A stretch of 64,000 bases of DNA from Paenibacillus sp. 32352 (GCF_002042965.1 NZ_MZNT01000012.1:186001-250000), one strand, 5' to 3'. Positions 33,683-43,692 are shown, numbered from the stretch's first letter. Made by a program: numbers and translations. Notes: generated by a model from the letters alone, not told the origin.

Positions 33683-35321
33683 GAGTCCGGTCGTAAAATT
33701 ATGTGTCATCGATGACATCCGCAGCGTCGTTGACATGATTGCCCGCAAGCCATCGTGGCATGAGCATCGTGTCGAGGTTGTCGGCACTGCTTTAGATGGC
33801 GAAGAGGGACTCAGACTCGTTAGAGAGTTGAAGCCCGATATTGTCCTAACTGATATTCGAATGCCAAGAATGGATGGACTTGCTATGACGGAGGCGATTC
33901 TTGAAGTGTCGCCGCATATCAAAATCGTGATTTTAAGCGCATATACTGACTTCTCCTATACGCAGCAGGCGATTCGACTGGGGGCATTTGACTTTATCAA
34001 AAAGCCGTTCTCGATCGATGAGATTGTGAAGGTTGTTCTCAAAGCGAAGAAAGCCTATGAGGAGGAGATGAGGGAACATTCTGAGAGGCTAGAACTCGAG
34101 AAGAGTGCGCGTACGAGTATGCCTATGCTGCAGCGGGAATATGTATCGCTTCTCGTGCATCATCCGGCAAGTGAAGAGCGGGCATTGAAGGAATGGGAGC
34201 AGCTCAAGATCGAATTGGAGCCGCGTCACTTCAACATTTTCATCGTTGAGCTCGACCATTTCCCGGACAAGTATGGCAGCCAACCTGCACGGGAGATTGA
34301 ATTAATTCAATTTGCTGTGCGGAATATACTGGAGGAGACGATAGCTGCTTGGACACGTGGCATGGTGTTTCGTGAAGGTGTGAGCCGGTTCATATGCATC
34401 GTTAACTGCATAGACAATATCACAGCACAGCAAATTTCGGAAGCGTGCCGTGCGAATATTTCCCAGTTTGCGAAATCTACCGTCTCTGTCGGCGTAGGTC
34501 TGTGCGTCGATACCATTTCGGAACTACCTCATTCCTATACCCAGGCGTTAAGCGCGCTATCGTACCACTTCTACACGGAAGGTGACGGCGTCAACAGCTA
34601 TTCTCCTTCGGCGGGACGGAGTAATAGCCTGCCAACGTATTCGATTTCAACAGAGCAGGAATTTTTGTTCGCTTTGCGTTCTGGAAATAAGGACAACTGC
34701 CTGCATATTCTGGAGCGGATTTTTAACAAATGGATAAGCAGTGATCCTCTACCCAAACCGCAATATGTCGAGAATCTATGCATGGAGCTTTCGAATAAAA
34801 TAAATCGGTTGATGCTCGAATATTTTCCGCCAGAGAGGGTTTTCACACTGGAGCGCCAATACGGTTCGGTGAACCTCCGGGGGTACAGCACCTTTCAGGA
34901 AATGCGGGAGCGCATAAGGAATCACTGCACGGAAGCCTGCGGCTGGATGGAAGAGGAACGTTCGGATGAATCCGTCAAGTTGATTTATCAGGCAAAAGAC
35001 TACATCTGTGCGAATTTGCAATTGAATTTGTCTTTAGAGCATTGTGCCAAGCAGGTAAATCTAAGCCCGGGCTATTTTTCCAACCTGTTCAAAAAAGTGC
35101 TCGGCATCTCCTATCAACAGTTCGTTACCCAACAAAAAATGGAGAAAGCCAAGTCCATGCTCATTGACGGTTACCAGGTACAAGAAATCGCACTGACACT
35201 GGGCTATGAGCATAGAAGGTATTTCAGCGAAATCTTCAAGAAATATACCAGCATGACGCCTTCCGAGTTCAAGGCCTACAGCATGGGGAAGAGCGCTTCT
35301 TCACAGGATAACAAGTCCTAA
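33675..35321 (+). CDS. Response regulator, YesN type (receiver plus AraC HTH)
   Basis: This 548-residue protein has a receiver domain (acidic pair D13-D14, phospho-acceptor D60 in LTDIRMP, KKPF near residue 110) and a C-terminal double helix-turn-helix of the AraC type (HCAKQVNLSPGYFSNLFKKV, ALTLGYEHRRYFSEIFKKYT). It starts inside the kinase gene at ATG 33675 with GGGAGAG upstream, so the pair is coupled. The likely target is the operon beginning at 35488, with the conserved word at 35389 or the inverted repeat at 35412 as candidate sites. Confidence 0.93.
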   Translation: MNESPVVKLCVIDDIRSVVDMIARKPSWHEHRVEVVGTALDGEEGLRLVRELKPDIVLTDIRMPRMDGLAMTEAILEVSPHIKIVILSAYTDFSYTQQAIRLGAFDFIKKPFSIDEIVKVVLKAKKAYEEEMREHSERLELEKSARTSMPMLQREYVSLLVHHPASEERALKEWEQLKIELEPRHFNIFIVELDHFPDKYGSQPAREIELIQFAVRNILEETIAAWTRGMVFREGVSRFICIVNCIDNITAQQISEACRANISQFAKSTVSVGVGLCVDTISELPHSYTQALSALSYHFYTEGDGVNSYSPSAGRSNSLPTYSISTEQEFLFALRSGNKDNCLHILERIFNKWISSDPLPKPQYVENLCMELSNKINRLMLEYFPPERVFTLERQYGSVNLRGYSTFQEMRERIRNHCTEACGWMEEERSDESVKLIYQAKDYICANLQLNLSLEHCAKQVNLSPGYFSNLFKKVLGISYQQFVTQQKMEKAKSMLIDGYQVQEIALTLGYEHRRYFSEIFKKYTSMTPSEFKAYSMGKSASSQDNKS

Positions 35322-35335
35322 CCCGTCACATCTTT

Positions 35336-35371
35336 ACGCCCTCGTTTCCTAGGAACCGGGGGTGTTTTTAT
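35336..35371 (+). terminator. Intrinsic terminator of the kinase-regulator pair
   Basis: ACGCCC pairs with GGGTGT around a stem of TTTCCTAGGAA type; a T-run follows. Confidence 0.65.
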
Positions 35372-35388
35372 ATAACGGCTAAAAAAAC

Positions 35389-35428
35389 CTGCCCTTAATG
35401 TGGGGATTACCGCATTATGTAATAATGC
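35389..35428 (+). promoter_or_regulatory. Conserved word and inverted repeat upstream of the binding-protein gene
   Basis: CTGCCCTTAATGTGGG at 35389-35404 occurs identically at 28352-28367 behind the AraC fragment. Eight bases on, GCATTAT-GTA-ATAATGC (35412-35428) is a perfect inverted repeat. Both lie 60 to 100 bases before the binding-protein start, as expected for regulator or promoter elements (inference). Confidence 0.5.
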
Positions 35429-35487
35429 TTTCAGGTTTAAAATAAGGACATAGAGATTCACGAATTGAAAAGGGGAGGCAATGAGAT

Positions 35488-36852
35488 ATGAAAACACGTA
35501 TAGTTCCGGCGTTGCTTGGATTGGCTATGGCAGGCAGCTTGGTGGCCTGCAGCAGCGATAACGGGCCAAAAGAAGGACAAGGGAATAAACCCATAGCGAA
35601 AACGAAGATTACTTACTGGACGGGTGACCGCCACGACTCTGATTTTATTAAAGAAATGGTTGATAAGTTCAATACGACAAATCAGGACAACATTGAAGTC
35701 GAACTGGTGGTCAAGGGCGACGATTTCGACCAGGCGCTCGATCTATCGTTCCAAACCGCGGAACCGCCTGATATTATACGAGTCAAAGAAAATACGATTC
35801 AAACGTTTTATAAAAAAGGCTTCCTAGCGCCAATCGATGAATTCATGACTGACGACTTGAAAGCCAAATTCCCGGAGATGAAAGATCTGAACAGCTTTGA
35901 CGGAAAAAGATACAGCCTTCCGAATTACGGCACGACGATGCGCCTCATCTACAACAAGGAGCTTTTCGCTAAAGCGGGTATTACAAACCCACCGACAACA
36001 TTGGCGGAGCTGGTCGAGGATGCAAAGAAACTTACCGAAGCTGGCAAAGCCATTGGAGCTTACGGATTCGCACAAAATTTCAAGAATCCAGGCAGCGCGC
36101 TCGGCCGTTCCTCCCGCGTCATAGCTGAGGTCAGCGGCTACGGAGGGTTCGGATATGACTTCAAGACTGCCCGCTACGACTTTAGCGGCATGAAGCCGAT
36201 CATCCAGGCGTTCAAACAAATTAAAGACGATGGCAGCATGCTGCCCGGTGTGGAATCTCTTGATATCGATCCGCTGCGTGCGCAGTTCGCCCAAGGTAAA
36301 ATCGGGATGTATCTCTCATTCTCAGCCGAAGCGGGTGTATATCAATCGCAGTTCCCGGCCAAAATCGATTGGGCGGCGGCACCGGTTCCATCAATCAATG
36401 GAAGCTTCAACGGAGCCTCGGGTTTCCTGGGCGGCCAATGGCTTGCACTCAGCTCAAAAACGGCTAATAAAGAAGCAGCCTGGAAATTTATGAAGTACAT
36501 GTACAACGATTCTTTGCTGCAACAGTACCAGGAAAAAGGATTCGGCATTGCGATGGTGCCATCGATAAGCGCGGTAGCGGCCAAGCCTCAAGTGAAGGGC
36601 ATCGAAGGGTTCCTGCCTAACAAATATGATGGTGTCTGGCCAGTCTATCCTGTCGTGCCAGTACAAGGAACAAAATCCGATGATGCCTTCTTCAAGTACA
36701 TTCTAAGCGGAGGCGACTTGGAATCCATCATAACTGATTTGAATACGCGCTATAATGCTGCGCTGGATACGGCTATCGCCAAAGGCGACGTCAAGGTGCA
36801 GCCTATGCCGGATTTCAAACCTTCAGACTTAGCTGGGAAATTTGTCAAATAA
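35488..36852 (+). CDS. Sugar ABC transporter substrate-binding lipoprotein
   Basis: This 454-residue lipoprotein has a signal sequence with lipobox LVA-C21, then the family-1 solute-binding pattern (KITYWTGDRHDSDFIKEMV, TAEPPDIIRVKENT, GTTMRLIYNKELFAKAGI, ASGFLGGQWLALSS). It delivers an oligosaccharide to the following permeases. GGGGAGGCAATGAGAT precedes the ATG. A hairpin behind the gene probably keeps its messenger stable so that it is made in excess over the permeases. Confidence 0.93.
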   Translation: MKTRIVPALLGLAMAGSLVACSSDNGPKEGQGNKPIAKTKITYWTGDRHDSDFIKEMVDKFNTTNQDNIEVELVVKGDDFDQALDLSFQTAEPPDIIRVKENTIQTFYKKGFLAPIDEFMTDDLKAKFPEMKDLNSFDGKRYSLPNYGTTMRLIYNKELFAKAGITNPPTTLAELVEDAKKLTEAGKAIGAYGFAQNFKNPGSALGRSSRVIAEVSGYGGFGYDFKTARYDFSGMKPIIQAFKQIKDDGSMLPGVESLDIDPLRAQFAQGKIGMYLSFSAEAGVYQSQFPAKIDWAAAPVPSINGSFNGASGFLGGQWLALSSKTANKEAAWKFMKYMYNDSLLQQYQEKGFGIAMVPSISAVAAKPQVKGIEGFLPNKYDGVWPVYPVVPVQGTKSDDAFFKYILSGGDLESIITDLNTRYNAALDTAIAKGDVKVQPMPDFKPSDLAGKFVK

Positions 36853-36862
36853 CATTTCTATG

Positions 36863-36890
36863 AGGATGGGGATGACCGACGCCCCATCCT
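36863..36890 (+). terminator. Post-binding-protein hairpin (messenger processing or attenuation)
   Basis: AGGATGGGG and CCCCATCCT form a perfect 9-bp stem without a T-run, between the binding-protein and permease genes. It is more likely a stabiliser or partial terminator than a full stop. Confidence 0.7.
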
Positions 36891-36919
36891 TATGTATACA
36901 AATAAGGAGTTGAGATGGA

Positions 36920-37822
36920 TTGAATAAAGCCAAACATGCCGCTTTTGCCTACAGTTACTTGCTTCCCAGCTTTATTCTAACCGCTGTTCTAGGGATCTAC
37001 CCGATCTTATGGGCCATGAGGTATATGTTTTACGATTATAAAGGGTACGGTCAGGAACGGTTTATTGGATTGGATAATTTTGTCCGGGTAATGAAGGACC
37101 ATGATTTCTGGGATTCCGTCGTAAATACATTCGTTTATGCCGGTGGGAAGCTGGCCATTTCGATTCCGCTGTCACTACTTTTAGCCGTAATACTTAACCG
37201 GGGGATTTGGGGCAGGAACCTGATGCGGGCGATATTTTTTATGCCGACGATCATAAGCACGGCCGTCATGGCCGTTGTCTTTTTTACAATATTCAATTCG
37301 TATAACGGCATCCTGAATCAATTTCTGATGAAATACAAGGTTATTCATCAAGCTTTCGATTGGCTCGGTGTGGATCATTCCATGCTGACCGTGATCATTG
37401 TAGCTGTCTGGGGGGCTGTCGGCAACTACATGCTGCTTTTTCTTGCGGGTCTCCAGAACATCCCGGAGGACGTCTATGAGAGTTCCTCTCTCGACGGAGC
37501 GAATAAGCTGCAACAGTTCTGGTATATTACGATACCGATGCTGGGTCCGGTGCTGCAAATGATTATCATGCTTGCAATTATCAACGCACTCAAAGGGTAT
37601 GAAAGCATTATGGTTATGACCGATGGAGGTCCGATCGGTAAGACAACGGTTATGTTTCTCTATGTATACAAGCTTTTTTTTCCTACTGCAGGCACCGGAG
37701 CGGCTACGCAGGTACAGGAAATCGGGTATGGCAGCGCCGTTGCCTTCGTCACCGCGATTATTGTGGGGCTGATCACGTTACTGTATTTCTTTGGTTCAAA
37801 ACGGCTGAACCGCAACGATTGA
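36920..37822 (+). CDS. Sugar ABC transporter permease, MalF/LacF type
   Basis: This 300-residue protein has six hydrophobic segments and the ATPase-contact loop YESSSLDGANKLQQFW near residue 190, where Ser-Ser replaces the usual Ala-Ala. It forms the channel with the next gene product. The start is TTG 36920, ten bases after AAGGAG; the nearby ATG at 36915 is in another frame. Confidence 0.93.
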   Translation: MNKAKHAAFAYSYLLPSFILTAVLGIYPILWAMRYMFYDYKGYGQERFIGLDNFVRVMKDHDFWDSVVNTFVYAGGKLAISIPLSLLLAVILNRGIWGRNLMRAIFFMPTIISTAVMAVVFFTIFNSYNGILNQFLMKYKVIHQAFDWLGVDHSMLTVIIVAVWGAVGNYMLLFLAGLQNIPEDVYESSSLDGANKLQQFWYITIPMLGPVLQMIIMLAIINALKGYESIMVMTDGGPIGKTTVMFLYVYKLFFPTAGTGAATQVQEIGYGSAVAFVTAIIVGLITLLYFFGSKRLNRND

Positions 37823-37835
37823 GGAGGATAGCATC

Positions 37836-38663
37836 ATGAGAATCGTATGGAACATCGTCTTATGGGTTTTTCTGCTTCTGGTTACGTTAGTCACGTTGTT
37901 TCCGGTTGTCATCACAATCTTCGGCTCTTTCAAGACGAACATCGAATTAACCACGGGCGCGACCTTGCTGCCCTCCAGCTGGCAATTCGGCAATTACGTG
38001 GAAGCCTGGAAGCAAGCTAATTTTTCGACCTACACCAAAAACAGTTTATTTGTTGCGATTACCGTTACGATCGGTACGTTATTAGTATCTTCGATGGCCG
38101 CATATGTTGTAAACCGGATGGAATTTCGAGGGAAGAAGCTGTATGTCGGAATCCAAGCCTTTACGATGTTCGTCGCAATCGGTGCTGTCGTCTTAAGACC
38201 CCAGTTCGAACTAATGATTAAACTTCAACTGCATAATACACTGTGGGGTGTCATCCTTATTCTGATCAGTGCACATGCATCAACCTTTTTCATTCTTCTT
38301 AGCTTTATGAACGGCATTCCCAAAGAATTGGACGAGGCGGCGCGCATCGACGGCTGTTCACGAGGAGGAACATTCTGGAAGATTGTTGTTCCGCTGCTGA
38401 CGCCGGGACTGGGTGTCAGCGCGCTGTTCACGTTTCGCGGAGCATGGAACGAATACCTGCTGCCGTTTGTGTTTACTATGAGTAAGCCCAAATTGCAGAC
38501 GCTGACCGTCGGTCTCGCCAATTTGAAATATGGGTTAGCTGCCGCTTCGCAAACGCATTTGATGATGGCGGGGGCCTGCTTGTCCATCCTACCGATCCTG
38601 ATCGTCTACTTGTTCGCCAACAAATCATTTATGCAGATGACAGCAGGTTCGTTAAAAGGTTAG
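37836..38663 (+). CDS. Sugar ABC transporter permease, MalG type
   Basis: This 275-residue permease has the contact loop LDEAARIDGCSRGGTF near residue 165 and the ending MTAGSLKG, both typical of MalG-like subunits. GAGGAGGA precedes the ATG, 13 bases after the upstream stop. Confidence 0.94.
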   Translation: MRIVWNIVLWVFLLLVTLVTLFPVVITIFGSFKTNIELTTGATLLPSSWQFGNYVEAWKQANFSTYTKNSLFVAITVTIGTLLVSSMAAYVVNRMEFRGKKLYVGIQAFTMFVAIGAVVLRPQFELMIKLQLHNTLWGVILILISAHASTFFILLSFMNGIPKELDEAARIDGCSRGGTFWKIVVPLLTPGLGVSALFTFRGAWNEYLLPFVFTMSKPKLQTLTVGLANLKYGLAAASQTHLMMAGACLSILPILIVYLFANKSFMQMTAGSLKG

Positions 38664-38741
38664 CCTGAAGTATACTATGGGGTCCTTACAGGTCTTCGCT
38701 TGTTCTTAAGCTTATATTATGACTAGGAGGAAAGTATTTTT

Positions 38742-39746
38742 ATGACATCGTTACCTTTGATTGGAGACCTGTTCTCCAGCAGCATTATTAAGCGGTATCC
38801 GGCGAATCCGATTCTGGATGCGGCTTCCGTGCCTTATCCGACAGCACTTGTCTTTAATGCGGGCGTCACCAAGTTCAACGGTAAGTACGTGATGGTATTC
38901 CGCAATGATTACGGTTCACTTGAGAAACAATCGATAGAACCGCATCATACGACGGATTTAGGCATTGCGTTCAGTGATGACGGCATCCATTGGAAAGCGG
39001 GTCCGAAGCCCTGCTTTAAAATGCATAACGAGGAAATCGTTCGCGCTTACGACCCACGGTTAACCGTTATCGACGAACGCTGCTATATGTGTTTTGCTGT
39101 GGACACCTTGCACGGCATTCGTGGAGGCGTAGCGGTAACCGATGATTTCGAACATTTTGAAGTACTCAGCTTGTCGACGCCGGATCTGCGAAATATGGTG
39201 TTGTTCCCGGAAAAAATTCATAACCGTTACGTTCGTCTAGAGCGCCCGTTTACCGTATACAGCCGGGGTGGGATCGATCGGTTTGATACCTGGATATCCG
39301 AATCGCCAGATTTGAAGTTCTGGGGAAATTCCGACCTGCTACTGGCAGTGGAGCAGGTGCCTTTCGCAAACGATAAGATCGGTCCCGCTGCTCCACCCGT
39401 AAAAACAGAGAAAGGTTGGCTAACTCTGTTTCATGCGGTCGATATCGATCCTTCCAGAGGCAAAAACGGATGGGAGCCGACTTGGAAAAAACGGTATACG
39501 GCCGGCATTATGCTGCTCGATCTGGATAACCCGAAAAAGATCGTCGGCATGTACAAGAAGCCTCTGCTTGCGCCTGAAGCAGACTACGAGGTGGACGGAG
39601 GCTTCCGCAATCATGTTATTTTTCCGGGTGGCATGGTTCTCGAGAAAAGCGGCGAAGTTAAAATCTATTACGGGGCCGCCGATACAGTGGAATGCTTGGC
39701 GACAGCCCATGTGGACGATTTGCTCAAGCTTTGTCTGGAAGGATGA
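38742..39746 (+). CDS. GH130-family beta-mannoside phosphorylase or hydrolase
   Basis: This 334-residue cytoplasmic enzyme has the GH130 pattern: NPILDA, NAGVTKFNGKYVMVFRND, RAYDPRLTVIDERCYMCFA, LERPFTVYSRGG and GGFRNHVIFPGG, ending in YYGAADTVECLATAHVDDLL. The family forms five-bladed propellers that cleave beta-1,2- or beta-1,4-mannosides, mostly by phosphorolysis. AGGAGGAAAG precedes the ATG. It follows the importer and precedes a large glycosidase, so the imported sugar is probably a mannose-containing oligosaccharide. A decayed paralogue lies at 28442-29104. Confidence 0.92.
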   Translation: MTSLPLIGDLFSSSIIKRYPANPILDAASVPYPTALVFNAGVTKFNGKYVMVFRNDYGSLEKQSIEPHHTTDLGIAFSDDGIHWKAGPKPCFKMHNEEIVRAYDPRLTVIDERCYMCFAVDTLHGIRGGVAVTDDFEHFEVLSLSTPDLRNMVLFPEKIHNRYVRLERPFTVYSRGGIDRFDTWISESPDLKFWGNSDLLLAVEQVPFANDKIGPAAPPVKTEKGWLTLFHAVDIDPSRGKNGWEPTWKKRYTAGIMLLDLDNPKKIVGMYKKPLLAPEADYEVDGGFRNHVIFPGGMVLEKSGEVKIYYGAADTVECLATAHVDDLLKLCLEG

Positions 39747-39771
39747 GTCAGCCCGTTAGGAGGTGGAAATA

Positions 39772-42700
39772 TTGACGTTCTGGGGAGAGCTACGGCGGCC
39801 ACCGAACCGTTACCGTAGTGTACCGTTTTGGTCATGGAACGACAAGCTGGAGATAGCCGAGTTGGAGAGGCAAATTGAAGAGATGCATAATGCGGGAATA
39901 GGCGGTTTTTTCATGCATGCCCGTAGCGGGTTAAAAACGCGTTATATGGGTGAGGAATGGATGGCGGCGATTCGAATTTGTATAAAGAAAAGCAAATCGC
40001 TTGGAATGGAGCCGTGGCTTTACGACGAGAACGGCTGGCCGAGCGGGTTTGCTGACGGTCAGGTGCCCGCAATGGGTCTCGACTTTCAGCAAAAGCGGAT
40101 TGCATATGAGGAAGCCCCGTTCCGATTATCGCCGGAACGAACGATTGCTTACTATGCTAGAGCCGGGAACGGTTACCGCAGGCTAATGACCGGTGAAGAG
40201 AGCAACGCCGACTTACGAATTTTTTACATGGTGAATCCGTATTATATCGATACGCTCAGTAGGAAAGCGGTTCGCGCTTTCATCGATTCGACCTACGAAG
40301 CGTATTGGGACAAGTTTGGAGAGGAATTCGGAGATGTTGTAAGAGGCGTATTCACCGATGAACCTCAATTCGCGAGGGGACAAAATCCATGGTCGTTCGA
40401 CCTGGAAGAAGAGTTCGGCTCCCGTTATGGATATGATATACGGGATGTTCTTCCGTCGCTTTTCTTCACGACGGAAGGATGCGGGAAGGCGAGGTACGAT
40501 TACTGGGAATGCGTCACCGCCATGTTCACTCAGGCTTATACGAAGCAAATCGGCGAATGGTGCCATAGTAGAGGCTGGGTGGCTACAGGTCATGTCGTTG
40601 ATGAACAGGAATTAATGAATCAGATCACTTCTGTCGGAGATCCGATGGCATTTTATGAATATTTGCAAATTCCTGGATGTGACTGGCTGGGGCGGTTTGT
40701 AAGCGAAGAGCCGATAGTTCCCAAACAGGTTAGTTCGGTAGCCCGGCAGCTTGGCAAGAAGAGGACCATCACAGAAAGTTATGGGTGCTCCGGATGGAAT
40801 GTAAGCTTTCAGGATTTGAAAAGGATCGGGGAATGGCAGTTCGTTCATGGCATCAACTCCATCTGCCAGCATTTGCAGGGATATTCGCTCAAAGGGCTGC
40901 GCAAGCGTGATTACCCGCCTTCCTTGTTCTATCAGCAGCCATGGTGGGATGATTACCGTGCATACAACGATTACTTCGCACGGTTATCGCTTCTGTTGTC
41001 AGAAGGCAATCGTCAGGCAGACGTCCTGCTGCTTCATCCGATCCGCTCGGCATGGGTGGCGCAATGCGGACACGACTCCTCAGCTATCATCCCATATCAC
41101 CAATCCTTCGCTCAACTTACGCGCTGGATGTGCCAAAGCTTTCTCGAGCATGATTACGGCAGTGAGAGCATCATCGAGACGCATGGCAGCGTCTGTGACG
41201 GACGATTCATCGTAGGGCAGGCTTCCTACAATGTGGTCGTTATTCCACCGAGCATCTCTTTAAACAAGAGGACAGTACAGCTGCTTCAGCAATTTATGGA
41301 GCAAGGGGGACGCCTTATCGCATTTTCTCCGTATCCGACGCAGATGAACGGGGCGGAAAGTGAGGAATTGAAAGAAATTCTCGGTTATGCACAGAAACCA
41401 GGGTGGAGCCGGGAGGAACTGCTGCAAGCGGTATCCGCTGCAGCAGCGCCATTCATCCGGGTGACGGACAGTACAGGAAAACCAATAGCTGCGGATTCGA
41501 TCAATGTGCAGACATTAACACTGGAAGGTGCTTTCTTATACTATTTGGTGAATTCCGGTGAAGAATGCTATGAAGACATTCAGGTAGAACTGCTGCGAAG
41601 CGGTACTGTAGAAATAATTGATTTGACAACAGGCGATGTGGTTCCGCTTAACCATGTAGGAACGGAAGATGGCGTTCGGTTCACGCTCAGCTTGCTTCCG
41701 GCGCAATCGCATATGCTTCGGCTTGTGCCAGTAACTGCTAAAATCTTTAAGGGGGAAAACTTGTTAGCGAACCGAATTGGAGCCGCTGCTCGTACAATGT
41801 CTGACGGAGCGAAGGCAAGGATCGCGTACTCGCTGGACCGGCCATGGACTATTGCATATTCAGATCTGAATAGCTTGACGCTGGATACTTGCCGACTGCG
41901 AATAGAGGACGGCGAATGGTCAGACCGCCAGCCGATTATTTTTATCCAGGAACAGCTGCTGGCCATAGGGGGCCCGGTTCATATAGAGCTGGAATTCGAA
42001 TTTCAGGTTGATTTCGATGTGTCAGTTCCACGAGAGCTGTATATGGTTATGGAACAGCCAGAAACTACGCAGATCACGCTGAACGGTTGCGTGGTGAATC
42101 CAGTAAGCTGCGGATGGTGGAGGGATACCTCCTTTCGCAAGATCGATATTCGCGGACTGGCCGTAAGGGGAAGCAATACGCTGATTATTGCATCGTATTT
42201 CAGCAATTCGAGCGCTACCTATGAAACCATTGAACGGGCGGCCGTGTTCGAATCGGAACGTAATAAACTGACACTTGATTCCGAGATCGAGAGCGTATAT
42301 TTGTTGGGGGAGTTCGGCGTCAGATCGAAATCGTCTTTTACGGAAGGTGAGAGGCGCGCCGTTCGCACCGACGGTCCATTCGAGCTTACGGAGCCGCCGA
42401 CAGAAGTACAGGCGGGGGATTTCGTCCGGCAGGGGCTTCCGTTCTTTGCAGGAAAGCTACGCTTGCGGCAGCAAATTCGGATGAACCATGAAGTCTGGTA
42501 CGTGGCTAGACTGCGATTCCCGGTGCCGCCGGATGCCATTGTCACGCGCTTGATCGTCAACGGTGAACAGGCTCATACTTTTCTGTGGGAGCCTTACGAG
42601 GCGGATATCGGAGCATTGCTCCGAAGAGGGGATAATATCATCGAGCTAGAGCTTGCGAACAGCTGTCGCAATCTGCTGGGTCCCCATCATCATATAAAAG

Positions 42701-42852
42701 GCGAGGTATACAAGGTGGGACCGGATAGCTTCAAAGATAAACCCGGATGGACCGATAAGGACCTGGATCCCAATACTCGGGTATATCAAGACCATTATTC
42801 ATTTGTCCGATTGGGCTTTCAGGATGCACCACGGATAGAACTGCAGTTGTAA
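39772..42852 (+). CDS. Large cytoplasmic glycoside hydrolase, GH106/alpha-rhamnosidase-related
   Basis: This protein of 1026 residues has no signal peptide. Its N-terminal barrel carries YRSVPFWSWNDKLEIAELE, GIGGFFMHARSGL and EPWLYDENGWPSGFADG, a set found in proteins annotated as alpha-L-rhamnosidase-like or GH2-like hydrolases; VRGVFTDEPQF near residue 195 may hold an acidic catalytic residue. C-terminal beta domains (about 690-1026) resemble galactose-binding sugar domains. AGGAGGTG fits the TTG start at 39772; a GTG at 39763 overlaps the site. It is probably the last enzyme of the operon and acts on the imported glycan. Specificity is unproven. Confidence 0.82.
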   Translation: MTFWGELRRPPNRYRSVPFWSWNDKLEIAELERQIEEMHNAGIGGFFMHARSGLKTRYMGEEWMAAIRICIKKSKSLGMEPWLYDENGWPSGFADGQVPAMGLDFQQKRIAYEEAPFRLSPERTIAYYARAGNGYRRLMTGEESNADLRIFYMVNPYYIDTLSRKAVRAFIDSTYEAYWDKFGEEFGDVVRGVFTDEPQFARGQNPWSFDLEEEFGSRYGYDIRDVLPSLFFTTEGCGKARYDYWECVTAMFTQAYTKQIGEWCHSRGWVATGHVVDEQELMNQITSVGDPMAFYEYLQIPGCDWLGRFVSEEPIVPKQVSSVARQLGKKRTITESYGCSGWNVSFQDLKRIGEWQFVHGINSICQHLQGYSLKGLRKRDYPPSLFYQQPWWDDYRAYNDYFARLSLLLSEGNRQADVLLLHPIRSAWVAQCGHDSSAIIPYHQSFAQLTRWMCQSFLEHDYGSESIIETHGSVCDGRFIVGQASYNVVVIPPSISLNKRTVQLLQQFMEQGGRLIAFSPYPTQMNGAESEELKEILGYAQKPGWSREELLQAVSAAAAPFIRVTDSTGKPIAADSINVQTLTLEGAFLYYLVNSGEECYEDIQVELLRSGTVEIIDLTTGDVVPLNHVGTEDGVRFTLSLLPAQSHMLRLVPVTAKIFKGENLLANRIGAAARTMSDGAKARIAYSLDRPWTIAYSDLNSLTLDTCRLRIEDGEWSDRQPIIFIQEQLLAIGGPVHIELEFEFQVDFDVSVPRELYMVMEQPETTQITLNGCVVNPVSCGWWRDTSFRKIDIRGLAVRGSNTLIIASYFSNSSATYETIERAAVFESERNKLTLDSEIESVYLLGEFGVRSKSSFTEGERRAVRTDGPFELTEPPTEVQAGDFVRQGLPFFAGKLRLRQQIRMNHEVWYVARLRFPVPPDAIVTRLIVNGEQAHTFLWEPYEADIGALLRRGDNIIELELANSCRNLLGPHHHIKGEVYKVGPDSFKDKPGWTDKDLDPNTRVYQDHYSFVRLGFQDAPRIELQL

Positions 42853-42871
42853 CTGCAGGAGTTCGAAATAC

Positions 42872-43586
42872 GAGACAATCACCTTCGACAATATAGATAT
42901 CGAACGATTGGAATATACCAATGATAACAACCGAACCTGGGCGTTCTTCATCATTCGTAACGCCGACGGCTTCGGAGGAGGGACTATCAACAATCTGAAG
43001 GTAAAAAATATCAATGTACGCGATCAGGGAACGACAGCGGGTACTCTGAAAGGTTACAGCAGTACCAAAAATATTAGTGGGATTACGTTCGATACCGTTA
43101 TGATGCCGGGAAGTACAGGGCCTGCTACTAATTTGTACGAAATGAATATCATCAATAAAGCCAATTATACACAGCCGACTATTTTACCGACACAGACCCC
43201 TGAACCGATCCAGCGGCCGAATCTGGCTCGGAATAAACCGGCATATGCCTCCTCTTCAAAAACGGCCCCGTATCTTACAGTTGACGGAGATTATACTACA
43301 AGATGGGGCTCTAATTATACGGATAACGAATGGTACTATGTCGACCTCGGTTCAAGCATGGACATTGACGAAGTTAAGTTGTACTGGGAGACGGCTTATG
43401 GAAAAAGTTACCGAATTCAAGTGTCAGACGATGCGGCGAACTGGAAGGATGTATACCACAACCGGGGACGGCGGCCTCGACGTAATCCGCTTCACTCCGA
43501 CAAAAGCCCGATATGTCCGGATGAACGGCACCTTAAGAGGTGAAATTCGACAGCTGAGGTACCAGCAAGAGCTTGTTTCTATATGA
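42872..43586 (+). pseudogene. Fragment of a secreted beta-helix protein with CBM32 domain, frameshifted
   Basis: The frame starts without a start codon with ETITFDNIDIERLEY and shows beta-helix turns (INNLKVKNINVRDQG, KNISGITFDTVMMPG), a TPTQ-like linker, then an F5/8C domain beginning NLARNKPAYASSSKTAPYLT and TRWGSNYTDNEWYYVDLGS. Near 43462 the frame shifts: DVYHN continues as TTGDGGLDVIRFTPTKARYV in another frame. Both ends and the reading frame are damaged, so it is a relic of an extracellular enzyme gene. Confidence 0.82.
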
Positions 43587-43615
43587 CACCACCAAAAGTC
43601 ATTGTCCCATTATTA

Positions 43616-43685
43616 AAAGAAACTGTTCCTTGGTAAAATGGAAGTACCACCCACCATTTACGAAAGGAACGGTTTCTTTGTATTT
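43616..43685 (+). terminator. Long stem-loop, probable terminator
   Basis: AAAGAAACTGTTCCT pairs with AGGAACGGTTTCTTT through one wobble pair, with a nested GTAAAATGG / CCATTTAC arm inside. GTATTTTC follows. Confidence 0.65.
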
Positions 43686-43692
43686 TCAATAT

